In this document: positions 35,555-44,850 of the stretch, one piece after another
Position numbering within the stretch: the stretch's first letter is position 1
Layout of the letters: the number at the start of each line of letters is the position of its first letter
Assembly: GCA_937944885.1 (NCBI GenBank)
Contig: CALFBB010000023.1
Coordinates: forward strand, 1-64,000
Reading direction: 5' to 3'
Length of the DNA: 64,000 nucleotides
Origin: an uncultured cyanobacterium
GTDB lineage: Bacteria > Cyanobacteriota > Cyanobacteriia > Thermostichales > Thermostichaceae
Translations under genes and position numbers: made by a program
Notes under the pieces: generated by a model
What the model saw: only the letters and a program-made list of their open reading frames with translations
Database searches by the model: none
What the model was told of the DNA's origin: nothing

Positions 35555-36205
35555 ATGTTGCAGGTTGAGAACCTTTCCTACCATCCGGCAGCCACTTCCC
35601 AACCCATTTTGAAGGATCTCTCCTTCCAGCTGGGTTTGCACCAGTTGGGATTGATTGTGGGCAAAAGTGGAGCCGGCAAAAGTACTCTGCTGGAAATTTT
35701 GGCAGGATTGGCTCGGCCTACCCAGGGACGGATCACTTGGCAAGGGGTCAACCTCCTCCCCTCCCAGCTGCGCAGTATGGCTGGCTTGGTGTTCCAATTC
35801 CCGGAACGACACTTCTGTGGTCTGACCCTCTTGGATGAAATGCGCTTTGGTCACCCAGAGTTGCAGGAAAAGGAGATCCAACATGCCCTCAAACAGGTGG
35901 GTTTGGAAGGGATCCCTTTGTACAGTTCCCCCAACCATTTGAGCGGTGGACAACAGCGGCGCCTGGCGCTGGCCGTTCAGCTAATCCGAGGCCCCTTTCT
36001 GCTATTGCTAGATGAGCCAACAGCAGGGCTGGATTGGTCGGTACGGCGGCAGTTGATCAATCTGCTGGCGCAGTTGAAATCCATGTGGACAGTGCTGGTG
36101 GTTTCCCATGACCCGGCGGAATTGGCCCAGATTGCCGATGTGCAATGGGTTCTGAACAAGGGATCCCTGCAACCTACCTCAGTGGATACCGTGCTGCAAA
36201 CATAA
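35555..36205 (+). CDS. ABC transporter ATP-binding protein (ECF/CbiO-like)
   Basis: The 216-residue protein has Walker A GKSGAGKST, a Q-loop in GLVFQFPERHF, signature LSGGQQRR and Walker B LLLLDEPTAGLD, with the switch His in VVSHD. The QFPERHF variant resembles the energy-coupling-factor/CbiO branch and a plant-cyanobacterial ATPase group of unsettled substrate. No permease gene adjoins it, so partners must be encoded elsewhere. The ATG at 35555 matches the usual family N-terminus (MLQVENLSY); the frame is open further upstream but without family support. Confidence 0.88.
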   Translation: MLQVENLSYHPAATSQPILKDLSFQLGLHQLGLIVGKSGAGKSTLLEILAGLARPTQGRITWQGVNLLPSQLRSMAGLVFQFPERHFCGLTLLDEMRFGHPELQEKEIQHALKQVGLEGIPLYSSPNHLSGGQQRRLALAVQLIRGPFLLLLDEPTAGLDWSVRRQLINLLAQLKSMWTVLVVSHDPAELAQIADVQWVLNKGSLQPTSVDTVLQT

Positions 36206-36213
36206 TGAACATA

Positions 36214-36259
36214 CTGACAGTATTGATGACAGTGTTGATGACAGTGTTGATGACAGTAT
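36214..36259 (+). repeat. 12-bp tandem repeat filling a convergent gap
   Basis: Three full copies of TGATGACAGTGT (the last with one change) run from 36224 to 36259, preceded by a shortened, diverged copy (CTGACAGTAT). They occupy nearly all of the 60-bp gap between the converging ABC ATPase and M23 peptidase genes. No hairpin with T-run is apparent. Confidence 0.85.
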
Positions 36260-36265
36260 TGAGCC

Positions 36266-37429
36266 TCACAGATAACGACGGGGATCCACCGGTTGACCAT
36301 TGACCCGCACCTCAAAGTGAAGATGAGGGCCGGTGGACAGCCCCGTGGAGCCGGAGGCAGCAATGGCTTGGCCCCGTTGCACCACTTGCCCAACTCCAAC
36401 GGCAAGCCGACTGTTGTGGGCGTAAAGGGTAGTGATGCCACCCCCATGGTTGAGAATCACCGTATTGCCATAGCCGCCATACCAGCCGGCATAGATGACC
36501 GTACCCCGATCCGCAGCCCGCACAGGGGTTCCGGTCGGCACACCAAAGTCTATACCGGCATGGAAGCGACGGCTGCGATAGATGGGGTGAACCCGCCAGC
36601 CGAACGGACTGGTGATCGGGCCACCCGCCGGAGGGATCAGTCGGCCTGTCCCTTGCACCGGATCCCTGCCCCCCCGCTGCTGGGCCTGTTGGGCAATCAG
36701 TTGCTGGATAAGCCCGGTCAGTTGCTGGGAATCGGCCTCTAGCCGGCGTTGAGCTGCCTCATATGCCGCTCGCTCATTAGCCAAGCGCCCCACCAGCTGC
36801 TCTTGGGTAACAGCCTGCTGCTGCAACTGGTTTTTCTGGGCCGCCAGCTCCTGCAAGATCAAAGCAATCTCATTGCGCTGGGCTTCCAGGGCAATGCGCT
36901 GTTGGTCCACCTCTTTAGCCGTGGCCTGTAACTCTTGGATCAACTGCCGATCCGCCTCGATCAACAGTTGCAGTTGGTGGCGGCGGTCAAAAAACTCGTT
37001 CAAATCGCGGCTACTGAGGAGCAAGGCCCACCAATGTTCAGCTCCTTGGCGCTGCATGTAGCGTAAGCGAGCAGCAGTACCCTGCTGCTGTCGTTTCAGA
37101 CGCTCCTCTAAATCTTGCAGATCCCTTTGAGCCTGTTCTAGGGCTTTCTGGGCTTGTTCTAAGCGGTACTGGTTATCTCGCAGGCTGGACTCTGTTTGCC
37201 GGATATTTTGCTGCAGGGATCCCATGCGGCGGCGGGCTTCCTGTTCCGCCTGGCGCAGTTCCTCCATGCGTCGTTGGTTGCTTTGGATTTGTTGCTGGAG
37301 CTGCTGCTGTCGCTGTTGCAGTTGGTTGACACTCTGAGCCTGCGACGGAGTAACCACCCACAGAGCTGCCAACAGCACCAGAGTGAACACCCCCCATAGG
37401 ATCCACGCTCTTCGCGCAACGTGATTCAA
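36266..37429 (-). CDS. M23 family (LytM/EnvC-like) murein hydrolase factor
   Basis: The 387-residue protein has a signal anchor or signal peptide (ILWGVFTLVLLAALWVV, ending PSQAQ), a long Gln/Glu/Arg-rich coiled coil (about 33-250) and a C-terminal M23 domain. Its metal ligands are seen in RFHAGIDFG (His and Asp) and GPHLHFEVR (HxH), so it could be an active endopeptidase. EnvC-type proteins act in cell division by cutting septal peptidoglycan or activating amidases. Confidence 0.92.
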   Translation of the reverse strand: MNHVARRAWILWGVFTLVLLAALWVVTPSQAQSVNQLQQRQQQLQQQIQSNQRRMEELRQAEQEARRRMGSLQQNIRQTESSLRDNQYRLEQAQKALEQAQRDLQDLEERLKRQQQGTAARLRYMQRQGAEHWWALLLSSRDLNEFFDRRHQLQLLIEADRQLIQELQATAKEVDQQRIALEAQRNEIALILQELAAQKNQLQQQAVTQEQLVGRLANERAAYEAAQRRLEADSQQLTGLIQQLIAQQAQQRGGRDPVQGTGRLIPPAGGPITSPFGWRVHPIYRSRRFHAGIDFGVPTGTPVRAADRGTVIYAGWYGGYGNTVILNHGGGITTLYAHNSRLAVGVGQVVQRGQAIAASGSTGLSTGPHLHFEVRVNGQPVDPRRYL

Positions 37430-37559
37430 GCTCCATCTCTCCTCACAACCCTAGGGCTAATCCTACCAAAACTGACTTGGGAATGAGCCTTGAGCACAAG
37501 CAGCTCCAACCTGCTTAGAAAAATTGCCAGTTTCTCCAGTCAATTGCTGCCCTTCTCAA

Positions 37560-37591
37560 TGTTGAGAGATTCAAGTGTTGAGAGATTTAAG
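37560..37591 (+). repeat. 16-bp tandem duplication in intergenic region
   Basis: TGTTGAGAGATT(C/T)AAG occurs twice in succession with one difference. It lies in the 307-bp gap 37430-37736, between the hybrid kinase and M23 genes (both minus strand), where the promoter of the M23 gene should be. Nothing else was recognised in the gap. Confidence 0.65.
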
Positions 37592-37736
37592 GAGCCGTCT
37601 TGATCTGTAGGGTGCCTAGTATTACAGCCATAAGTTCAGTATTGGAGAGATTTGTCATACTCACGGCCCTGCTAGCTCGCTTAGGCGTAGCAGTAGAACA
37701 AGGCCAATTTTGATCACAGCTAAATCTAAATCTTGC

Positions 37737-40700
37737 TCAAGAACGAGACAGATAGTGACGAATCTCTGCTAAAGCTTGCTCCAATTCCACCAGAATCTGT
37801 TGCGAAAGTGCCCAATCGGCATCGGATCCTGAGTTGTCCTGCTGCACAAGTTGTAGACCGAGCTGTTCCAGGCGCTGAGCAATCTGAGAGAAAACATCAG
37901 CTCCAACATTGACAGCGGCCCCCTTGAGACGATGGCCAATTTGACGCAAAGCTTGTCCATCTCGGTGGGTAATCACCTGCTGAAGCTGGAGCAGCTGCTT
38001 CTCCGCATCGCCGATAAATACCTGTAAAAGCTCTTGTTCAAACTCTCGATCACTACCCGAAACCCGCTTGAGGTGAGCTTGATTGATGGGACAGGGCAGT
38101 GTCGGCAGCTCGCTTGAGTGGGGTATTAAGCCGGAAATGTCCGGGAAAAATTCATCACCTGTAGAACCTTTACTCGAAGAATCTTTATTGCCGGAATCGC
38201 AGCCATCTCCGTCGAAACTGGAAGAACCTGTCCCAGACACAGTGTCAGATCCCCCACCGACTGCAGCCTTGGCTAAAACCTGGCTCCAGTGGGTCAGCAT
38301 TTTTTCTAGATCTTCTTTCAACACAGGCTTGCTCAAATAATCATCCATCCCTGCCTGCAAACAGCGCTCCCGATCCCCTTGCAAAGCATTGGCCGTCATG
38401 GCAATGATCACCGTGTGCCGATGGGATCCCGCTTCTTTTTGGCGAATCCGGCGAGTAGCTTCATAGCCATCCATCACCGGCATCTGGCAATCCATCAAGA
38501 TAATGTCATAGGTAATCTGCTCCAACAAATCCAGTACCTCCTGCCCGGTGCCAACTGCATCGGCGTTGTAGCCCAAGCTGCGCAACTGCCGCAAAGCTAC
38601 CTTCTGATTGACAGGATTATCTTCTGCTAGCAAAATCCGAATTACAGAGGGCTTTCCAGACGGATCCAGTGGCGAAGGAGGAGCCTGATGCTGCCGACCG
38701 AGCTGGGCCACAGCAGAACCCATGGCCAGCAGTGGGGTAGACAATCCAGAGGGTTTACCCAAGGCAATGGCCAGAGCCTCCCGCAAGCGAGCTTGTTTGA
38801 CAGGCTTGATCAAGTAGGCGGCAAAGCCAATTTCCAGAATGCGGCGGGAAACCTCTCCGAACCCGATCGAGGTCATCATCACCAACTGGGTGCCCGCTAA
38901 CTCGGGATCCTCCTTAATCCAACGACCCAAGGTTTCTCCGTCCACCTCGGGCATCTGCATATCCAACACCGCCACCTGGAAAGGGATCCCCTGTTGCTTG
39001 GCTTGCCGCAGCTTATCCAGGGCTTGCCAGGCGTTTTCCACCTCTTCCACCAGCATGCCCCAAGCGGTGGTTTGGCAACGGACAATCTTGCGGTTGGTAG
39101 CATTGTCATCCACAATCAACAGCCGTTTGCCCCGTAGATCGGCAGGAATACGGATCGGGGGCTGAGACAGCAACTTGCCAGAACTGAGCGTTTGCTTCTC
39201 TAAAGTCAGTTCCACACTGAAAGTGCTGCCCTGGTGCTCTTGGCTTTCTAGCGTGATTTTCCCCCCCATCAATTCCGTTAACTGTTTACAAATAGCTAGC
39301 CCTAGCCCTGTACCGCCATACTTGCGAGTGGTCGAGGCATCGATCTGGCTGAAGGGTTGAAACAACTTGTGTTGCAAATGGGCAGGGATCCCAATACCTG
39401 TATCCTTCACAGATATCTTCAAGTGGGCATGGGTAGCGGTTTGATCCAAAAGCTCTGCTTGTATCAAAACCTCACCCTTGTGGGTAAACTTAATGGCATT
39501 GCTCACCAAGTTGCTGAGGATTTGCCGCAACCGAGATGCATCTCCCCGCAGTTGTCGTGGCACCTCCTCCTCGATGAGCACCCCCAATTCCAAGCCCTTA
39601 GCATACGCACTCGGCGCAAATAAGTCTGCTACTTCCTCCAAACAAGATCCAAGATCGAAATCAAGGATCTCCAGCTCCATTTCTCCAGCTTCTAGCTTAG
39701 AGAAGTCGAGGATCTCGTTAATCAAGGTAAGCAGAGCATCACCGCTGACACGGATAGTTTCCACAAAATCTCTTTGTTCGGGACTAAGAGGTGTCTCCAG
39801 CAATAGCCCCGTCATCCCTATCACTGCATTCATAGGAGTACGAATTTCATGGCTCATAGTAGCCAAGAAACTGCTCTTGACCTCAGAAGCTTTTTCAGCT
39901 GCTTTACGTGCTTGCTCCAGCTCAAGACTACGCTGTTTCTCCTGCTCAAGGAGCTGTGCTTGGGCCAGAGCAATAGCGATTTGATCTGCCAATTGCGAAA
40001 GGAGATCCTTCTCAAATGAGCGCCAATGGCGGGGACCGGAGCAGTGGTGGACAATCAATAAACCCCACAGATCCTTGCGCAAAAAGATGGGAACTACCAG
40101 ATTGGCCTTTACCTGAAAGCGCCGCAGTAGCCCAGCATAACAATCACTAATCTCACCTGAGGTAATGTCATCTATAGCTTTTATGCGACCACTGCTGTAC
40201 AGATCAAAGTAAGTTTTCTGAAAGCATTCATCCTCAATCACTTGATCAATCAGAGGCATATAGCCTTCTCGAACCTTTTCACTGACCACCCTGCCCGAGC
40301 CGTCTATTTGGAATTGGTAGACCAAAACACGATCTGTCTTGAGTAGGTCATAAATTTCCTGAACGGCTGTTTCTAGAATCTCCTCAATCTGTAGGGACTC
40401 ACGAATTTTGAGGCTCAGTTCTGAAAGTAACTTGATTTGTCGGTACTGTCGCTCTAACTTTTCTCTTGCTTGTTTTTGTTCGGTGATATTCCGGAAGATA
40501 CCGCGAGTCGAAACTGGCTTTCCCTCTTCAATGCGACAGCTAAGACTGCCTTCTACCCAAATCACTTCCCCAGAAGAACTAACAAAAGCAGTCTCAACTC
40601 GATCTACTTCTTCCCCTTGCATCAGCTTTTGAAAGATACTTTGGCAATGCTCTAGATAATCGGAATGAACAATATCTCGGAAAGTAAGTTGTCTAATTTG

Positions 40701-42422
40701 TTTTTCCGTGTAGCCTAGGGTTTCCTGCCAAGCCCGGTTGACGTAGACAAAACGGCCTTGAGCATCTATGGCTTGAATGAGATCGGTTGCGTTTTCAAAT
40801 AAATCTCGGTAGCGAGCTTCACTTTCTTTTAGAGCTGCTTCAGCTAGTTTTTTCTCAGTAATGTCAGTACCAATTGCTACAATAAACTCAATAGATCCAT
40901 CCTCATCAGCTAGGGGGGTTGCCGACCAGGAAAGGAGGCGTACTGCTCCGTGCTTGGTAACCCAAATGTTTTCGTAGCTTGCTAGCTGAGTGTTTGATTT
41001 TAGGAAGTTTTTGAAGTTTTCTCGAGTTCGTTCAACATCTTTCGGCGGAATTAAGCCCGAACTCCAAATAGGCTGTCCTTTGACCTCTGCCAATGTATAG
41101 CCAGACAACCGCTCGGCAGCTTGGTTAAAGCGGAGAATACGCCCCTCAACATCCATCACTAGCACCAATGCCCCTGCAGTATCGATCACAGCATTGGTGA
41201 AGTCTCGTTCTTGTTTAAGGGAGATCTCTACCTGTTCTCGATTCTCAACTTCTCGTCGAATCAACAGATAAACCAATAACAAAACAATGTAAGTGAATAC
41301 CAAACCAACCAAGAAGGTGGAATTGGTGTCGATAAAAGCTCGCTGAACGCGGAGGTTACGTTCCTGCAAGAGGCGATTTTCTTCCTCCTGCATAACTCGA
41401 ATCAAAGCTATGATCTGCTCCATTAACGGTTCTTCCTGCTGCTGAAGCTGCTGTTGAGCGGCAGAAAGTCTTTCCTGGTCTCTCAGATCAATCAATTCCT
41501 GTAACAACTGCAGCTTCTTTTGCAGCAATTGCTCCAACTCGACTAGACGTTGCTGCTGGATGGGACTCTCAGCAGTCAGTTCTCGCAACAGCTGCAATCG
41601 GTTTGGAATAGTCTGAAGATTGGTGCGGTACTGGTCTAGGTAGTAGCTGTTAGCGGTCAGGAGGTAGCTTTGTTGGTTGTTCTCTGCTGCGCGGGCTTCT
41701 GCCAGCAAACCCTCCAGGCTTTTCAAGGTGTCAAAGGTTTGGGTCAACTCAGCTGTGGTCTCGGGCAGTTGCCTCATACTGCGCTCAGTTAAGTAGGCAA
41801 CGCCACCCAGAAGCAGAGCAGCTAGACCAAAGCCGAGTGTAACTTTCTGTAAAAAACTTTGGATCTTGGAAGAGGGCTGGCCGGGAGCTGGCCTACTTCG
41901 AGGCAGAGGTGCCTTGGCTAGCTGAGCCAGGCTGCGGCGTAACTCCAGTTGGGCAACGACTTGGTGGGCTAGGGCCTTCAGTTGCTCTAGCTGTTCTGGG
42001 CTGAGGTGACGCGGTTGGAAATCGACGACGCACAGGGTGCCGAGAGCATAGCCTTCTGGAGTCACCAAGGGGATGCCGGCATAGAAGCGAATGTGGGGCT
42101 CCGCAGTGACTAAAGGATTATCGGCAAAGCGCTCATCCTGTTGAGCATCTTCGACGATAAGAGGCTCTTTTGGGTTGAGGATGGCATGGGCACAAAAAGC
42201 AACATCCCGGGGGGTTTGATCTACCTCTACTCCTACTTTGGCTTTGAACCACTGCCGGTCTGCATCGACTAAGGTCACCAAAGATACCGGAGTGCCGCAG
42301 ATGTAGGCAGCCAAGCGCACCAGCTCATCAAAGCTGGCCTCAGGCGTGGTGTCTAGGACGCGATACTCACGCAGGGCAGCTAGCCGCTGGATTTCATTGG
42401 CAGGGAGAGGAGCCTTTGGCAT
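37737..42422 (-). CDS. Hybrid sensor kinase: GAF-CHASE3-PAS-PAS-GAF-HK-REC-REC-Hpt
   Basis: The 1,561-residue protein has an N-terminal cytoplasmic GAF domain (about 20-165), a membrane helix (about 192-212), a CHASE3-like helical sensor region, a second helix (about 370-388), two PAS domains (about 405-525 and 530-650), a third sensor domain of GAF type (about 665-825), HisKA (H858 in ATMSHEIRTP), HATPase (to about 1075), two receivers (D1154 and D1311) and a C-terminal Hpt (H1497). The second GAF has D731-E732-C733-F734 and C761-Y762 followed by QVKANLVVPI, matching the cysteine positions of DXCF cyanobacteriochromes. It is a self-contained phosphorelay whose output partner is not adjacent. 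Confidence 0.93.
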   Translation of the reverse strand: MPKAPLPANEIQRLAALREYRVLDTTPEASFDELVRLAAYICGTPVSLVTLVDADRQWFKAKVGVEVDQTPRDVAFCAHAILNPKEPLIVEDAQQDERFADNPLVTAEPHIRFYAGIPLVTPEGYALGTLCVVDFQPRHLSPEQLEQLKALAHQVVAQLELRRSLAQLAKAPLPRSRPAPGQPSSKIQSFLQKVTLGFGLAALLLGGVAYLTERSMRQLPETTAELTQTFDTLKSLEGLLAEARAAENNQQSYLLTANSYYLDQYRTNLQTIPNRLQLLRELTAESPIQQQRLVELEQLLQKKLQLLQELIDLRDQERLSAAQQQLQQQEEPLMEQIIALIRVMQEEENRLLQERNLRVQRAFIDTNSTFLVGLVFTYIVLLLVYLLIRREVENREQVEISLKQERDFTNAVIDTAGALVLVMDVEGRILRFNQAAERLSGYTLAEVKGQPIWSSGLIPPKDVERTRENFKNFLKSNTQLASYENIWVTKHGAVRLLSWSATPLADEDGSIEFIVAIGTDITEKKLAEAALKESEARYRDLFENATDLIQAIDAQGRFVYVNRAWQETLGYTEKQIRQLTFRDIVHSDYLEHCQSIFQKLMQGEEVDRVETAFVSSSGEVIWVEGSLSCRIEEGKPVSTRGIFRNITEQKQAREKLERQYRQIKLLSELSLKIRESLQIEEILETAVQEIYDLLKTDRVLVYQFQIDGSGRVVSEKVREGYMPLIDQVIEDECFQKTYFDLYSSGRIKAIDDITSGEISDCYAGLLRRFQVKANLVVPIFLRKDLWGLLIVHHCSGPRHWRSFEKDLLSQLADQIAIALAQAQLLEQEKQRSLELEQARKAAEKASEVKSSFLATMSHEIRTPMNAVIGMTGLLLETPLSPEQRDFVETIRVSGDALLTLINEILDFSKLEAGEMELEILDFDLGSCLEEVADLFAPSAYAKGLELGVLIEEEVPRQLRGDASRLRQILSNLVSNAIKFTHKGEVLIQAELLDQTATHAHLKISVKDTGIGIPAHLQHKLFQPFSQIDASTTRKYGGTGLGLAICKQLTELMGGKITLESQEHQGSTFSVELTLEKQTLSSGKLLSQPPIRIPADLRGKRLLIVDDNATNRKIVRCQTTAWGMLVEEVENAWQALDKLRQAKQQGIPFQVAVLDMQMPEVDGETLGRWIKEDPELAGTQLVMMTSIGFGEVSRRILEIGFAAYLIKPVKQARLREALAIALGKPSGLSTPLLAMGSAVAQLGRQHQAPPSPLDPSGKPSVIRILLAEDNPVNQKVALRQLRSLGYNADAVGTGQEVLDLLEQITYDIILMDCQMPVMDGYEATRRIRQKEAGSHRHTVIIAMTANALQGDRERCLQAGMDDYLSKPVLKEDLEKMLTHWSQVLAKAAVGGGSDTVSGTGSSSFDGDGCDSGNKDSSSKGSTGDEFFPDISGLIPHSSELPTLPCPINQAHLKRVSGSDREFEQELLQVFIGDAEKQLLQLQQVITHRDGQALRQIGHRLKGAAVNVGADVFSQIAQRLEQLGLQLVQQDNSGSDADWALSQQILVELEQALAEIRHYLSRS

Positions 42423-42664
42423 GGGTCGAGCACAACAACGGAAATCCAGGTCTAGCTTACCCCAATGGTATAAAAGGTAATCTCAGCATAGCCTTAGTGG
42501 GTAACCATCCTTCTGGGAGGAGATAAGAGAAAGCCTTTATCCTTCACCAACTGAGGTTCTGTTGCCCATGCCCTCAAAAACAAAAACTTAGGCCCCAGAC
42601 GGCGCTGGAACCTTTTGGTTGAGCTCTTCTTAGTTAAACTCCTGGCTAGAGGCAAAGTGCCAGA

Positions 42665-42817
42665 TCAGCGGTTTTCCTTACCAAAGGGATTGTTGCCCCT
42701 TTCGCCAAAGAGCTTGGCCTCTCCCTTAATGGCAGCCTTGATGATGTTGTAGGCGGCCCAACCCACCACCAAGACAATCGGTCCCAAAACAATAACCGGA
42801 CGCAAATCAATATCCAT
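42665..42817 (-). CDS. psbY: Photosystem II protein Y (PsbY)
   Basis: This 50-residue gene begins MDIDLRPVIVLGP, has one membrane helix IVLVVGWAAYNIIKAAI and a charged tail ending GKENR. The MDxxLR start, the WAxxNI motif in the helix and the basic end fit PsbY, a small peripheral PSII subunit near cytochrome b559. A ribosome binding site AAGGGG lies about 11 nt upstream. The tail is somewhat longer than in most PsbY proteins. It is a monocistronic-looking gene upstream of the hybrid kinase. Confidence 0.7.
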   Translation of the reverse strand: MDIDLRPVIVLGPIVLVVGWAAYNIIKAAIKGEAKLFGERGNNPFGKENR

Positions 42818-42969
42818 AGTCTTTCATCCCCTTCAAGGATTGGTGAGAATAAGGCTTCCAGAATCAGCTGCTGCTGGGATCCCCAGCATGGCACAGCACA
42901 ACTCTGAAATGGTGATCGCATCTAGGATAAACCCAAATTGGGATCCCAACTGGGCAAATTTTGGCGGAT

Positions 42970-43470
42970 CTAAGCTACCGAAGCAGTGGAAAACAGATCC
43001 ATACCGCGGATTGCATCTAAGCGGATTACATCTAAAAAGGCATAGACCAGGGGAACAGGCAACTCATTTACTCGCCAGGCTAGGCCAATCACCCGCTCCA
43101 GGGGATCCGGCAAGCTGCAAACTTGCACTCCCGCCGGTACTGGTGCAGCAGTCAAGCGAGGTAAGGTTGCCGTCCCTTGGGTCACCATGCTCACGACCGT
43201 TGAGTCTTCCCGAACCTGATAGGTATGGCGAAAGCTCTAGCCTGCCTGATACAGATGATTTTCTAGGGCCAATCCACAGCCGCTGTCATCGACACTCAGA
43301 ATCAGGGGCAGTTAGGCCAGTTGCTCCCAGGTTAAGGGGCCACTTTCTAGGTCATGGTGAGACGAAAGCGCGAGAAAATCGGCGGCGAAAAATGAGTAGC
43401 AGCGCTGCGCAAGGAGGCAATTCTCAGCTTACTGCCCTGTAAACCCCGTTCCTGTAGGGCCTTTCCAGTA
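42970..43470 (-). pseudogene. LysR-type regulator pseudogene
   Basis: On the minus strand, pieces of a LysR substrate-binding domain can be read in order but not in one frame: LRIASLRSAATHF near 43425-43385, then after a frameshift SGPLTWEQLA, an in-frame stop, LPLILSVDDS, ENHLYQAG, another stop, then EDSTVVSMVTQGTATLPRL and SLPDPLERVIG with VYAFLDVIR near the end. The N-terminal helix-turn-helix is missing and an internal portion appears deleted. The order matches the family C-terminal half, so this is a dead gene. Confidence 0.75.
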
Positions 43471-43623
43471 ATCTTAATATCTGGCGGGCATGAAGGGATC
43501 CCTAAGCCTCAAGGATCCTGGTGGATACAGCAAGTCCGTATCAAAGGATGGGAACGACTTCCGGGGGTTTTTCGGTCGCAATGACAGCTTGCCTGAGAAA
43601 CCCACAGTCATAGGCTTACAAGC

Positions 43624-44514
43624 CTAGCGAGTTGCTGTACCGGTACCGCCGCTGGGTAGATGTAACTTACGAGCCAGGCCCAGCCGAGCCAAGATCCAGA
43701 TAGCCCAGTAGGTCATGTCAATTTCCCACCAGCGCAAGCCTGCTTTGACGCATTTCGGATCAGCATGATGGTTGTTGTGCCAGCCTTCACCGTAGGTGAG
43801 AAGGGCTGCCCACCAGAGGTTACGGGCATTGTCGTCACTCTCAAAGGTGCGGTAGCCCCAGAAATGGCTAGCGGAGTTGATCAACCAGGTGCAGTGTAGA
43901 AGCAGAACCGTCCGGACAAAAATCCCGTACACCACAAATGACCACCCCCCCAGCAAGTAGAGCAGGACAGCCAGAGGCAACTGCAAAAGTAGAGCGTACT
44001 TATCCAACCAGCAATAAAAGGGATCCCGAGCCAGATCAGGTGCAAAAGTCGCGTATTTCTCCCGATTAAAGAACTCCTCCCGCTGGTAAATCAGCCAGAG
44101 TATGTGGCTCCACCAAAAGCCTTTGCGGGCCGAGTAGGGATCCTTTTGCTCATCCTCTGTGAAAGCATGATGCTGGCGATGCCCCCCCACCCAGAAGATC
44201 GGCCCTCCTTGAATGGCCAAGGCACCCAAAATGGCAAAAACATACTCTAACCACTTGGGCACCTGGAAGCTGCGGTGGCTCAACAGACGGTGGTAACCCA
44301 AACAAATGCCGAGGCTACCGAAACACCAGTGTAGAAGCAAGGCTACCGCCAGCGCTGACCAGGAGAAAAAGAAAATCCCTCCCACCAAGGCTACCGCATG
44401 AAAAATAGCAAAGAAAAGCACATGTTCCCATGCAAAGCGCAACGAATCTGGCGGATCGGGCTGAGTCCGGGAATCTGGAGGATGAAACAACTTGGGAGGA
44501 AGGGAAACGGCCAT
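43624..44514 (-). CDS. Acyl-lipid/acyl-CoA delta-9-type fatty acid desaturase
   Basis: The membrane-bound di-iron desaturase carries three histidine boxes: HRLLSH, HRQHH and HNNHH, with the GYHR and WGGHRxHH-type context (WVGGHRQHH) of delta-9 desaturases. It introduces a double bond into membrane lipid acyl chains, important for membrane fluidity. From ATG 44514 it has 296 residues, the usual size. The frame stays open to an ATG at 44691, adding about 59 mostly basic and hydrophobic residues; which start is used is unclear and neither has a strong ribosome binding site. It is divergent from a TetR gene. Confidence 0.88.
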   Translation of the reverse strand: MAVSLPPKLFHPPDSRTQPDPPDSLRFAWEHVLFFAIFHAVALVGGIFFFSWSALAVALLLHWCFGSLGICLGYHRLLSHRSFQVPKWLEYVFAILGALAIQGGPIFWVGGHRQHHAFTEDEQKDPYSARKGFWWSHILWLIYQREEFFNREKYATFAPDLARDPFYCWLDKYALLLQLPLAVLLYLLGGWSFVVYGIFVRTVLLLHCTWLINSASHFWGYRTFESDDNARNLWWAALLTYGEGWHNNHHADPKCVKAGLRWWEIDMTYWAIWILARLGLARKLHLPSGGTGTATR

Positions 44515-44799
44515 GAACCAATAAAACCTCAAAAGAAAGAGCGGTCTAGAGTGATAGGTTGCCAAGAGTTCCACTTCTCCGTTGCGCAGGATGCGTAGCC
44601 TTGAGAGAAGAGAACATACAAAGACCGCTGGATCCCAGCGGCTCAGAAACCTGAACTTCAGGAAACGATATAACAGTACCCAAGCATGCATCACTACAAA
44701 TAAAGTCTGACCTCAGGCAGACAGGAAGCGAAGATCAGCAAATGGGTACTGCCAACGTCATTTCACTTGACACTTAGCTTAACGGTATTCCACCGTGAA

Positions 44800-44816
44800 T
44801 GCAAGTGTTACTTGCA
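44800..44816 (+). promoter_or_regulatory. 17-bp palindrome, candidate TetR operator
   Basis: TGCAAGT-GTT-ACTTGCA is a perfect dyad (7-bp arms, 3-bp spacer) between the divergent desaturase and TetR genes. On the minus strand TTGCAT at its edge is followed 17 bp later by TAAGCT, a possible weak promoter for the desaturase. A palindrome with the same arms occurs at 49020-49036. Confidence 0.6.
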
Positions 44817-44850
44817 GCCCACCACAGATTTTCAGGATTTCCTCCTCTTC

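Noticed and set aside
36214-36259. CRISPR array
   Set aside because: The units are 12 bp, contiguous and without spacers.
42840-43442. A 200-codon plus-strand frame
   Set aside because: It runs antisense to the LysR pseudogene; its composition (many His, Pro, Arg, Ser) and lack of a ribosome binding site do not suggest a protein.
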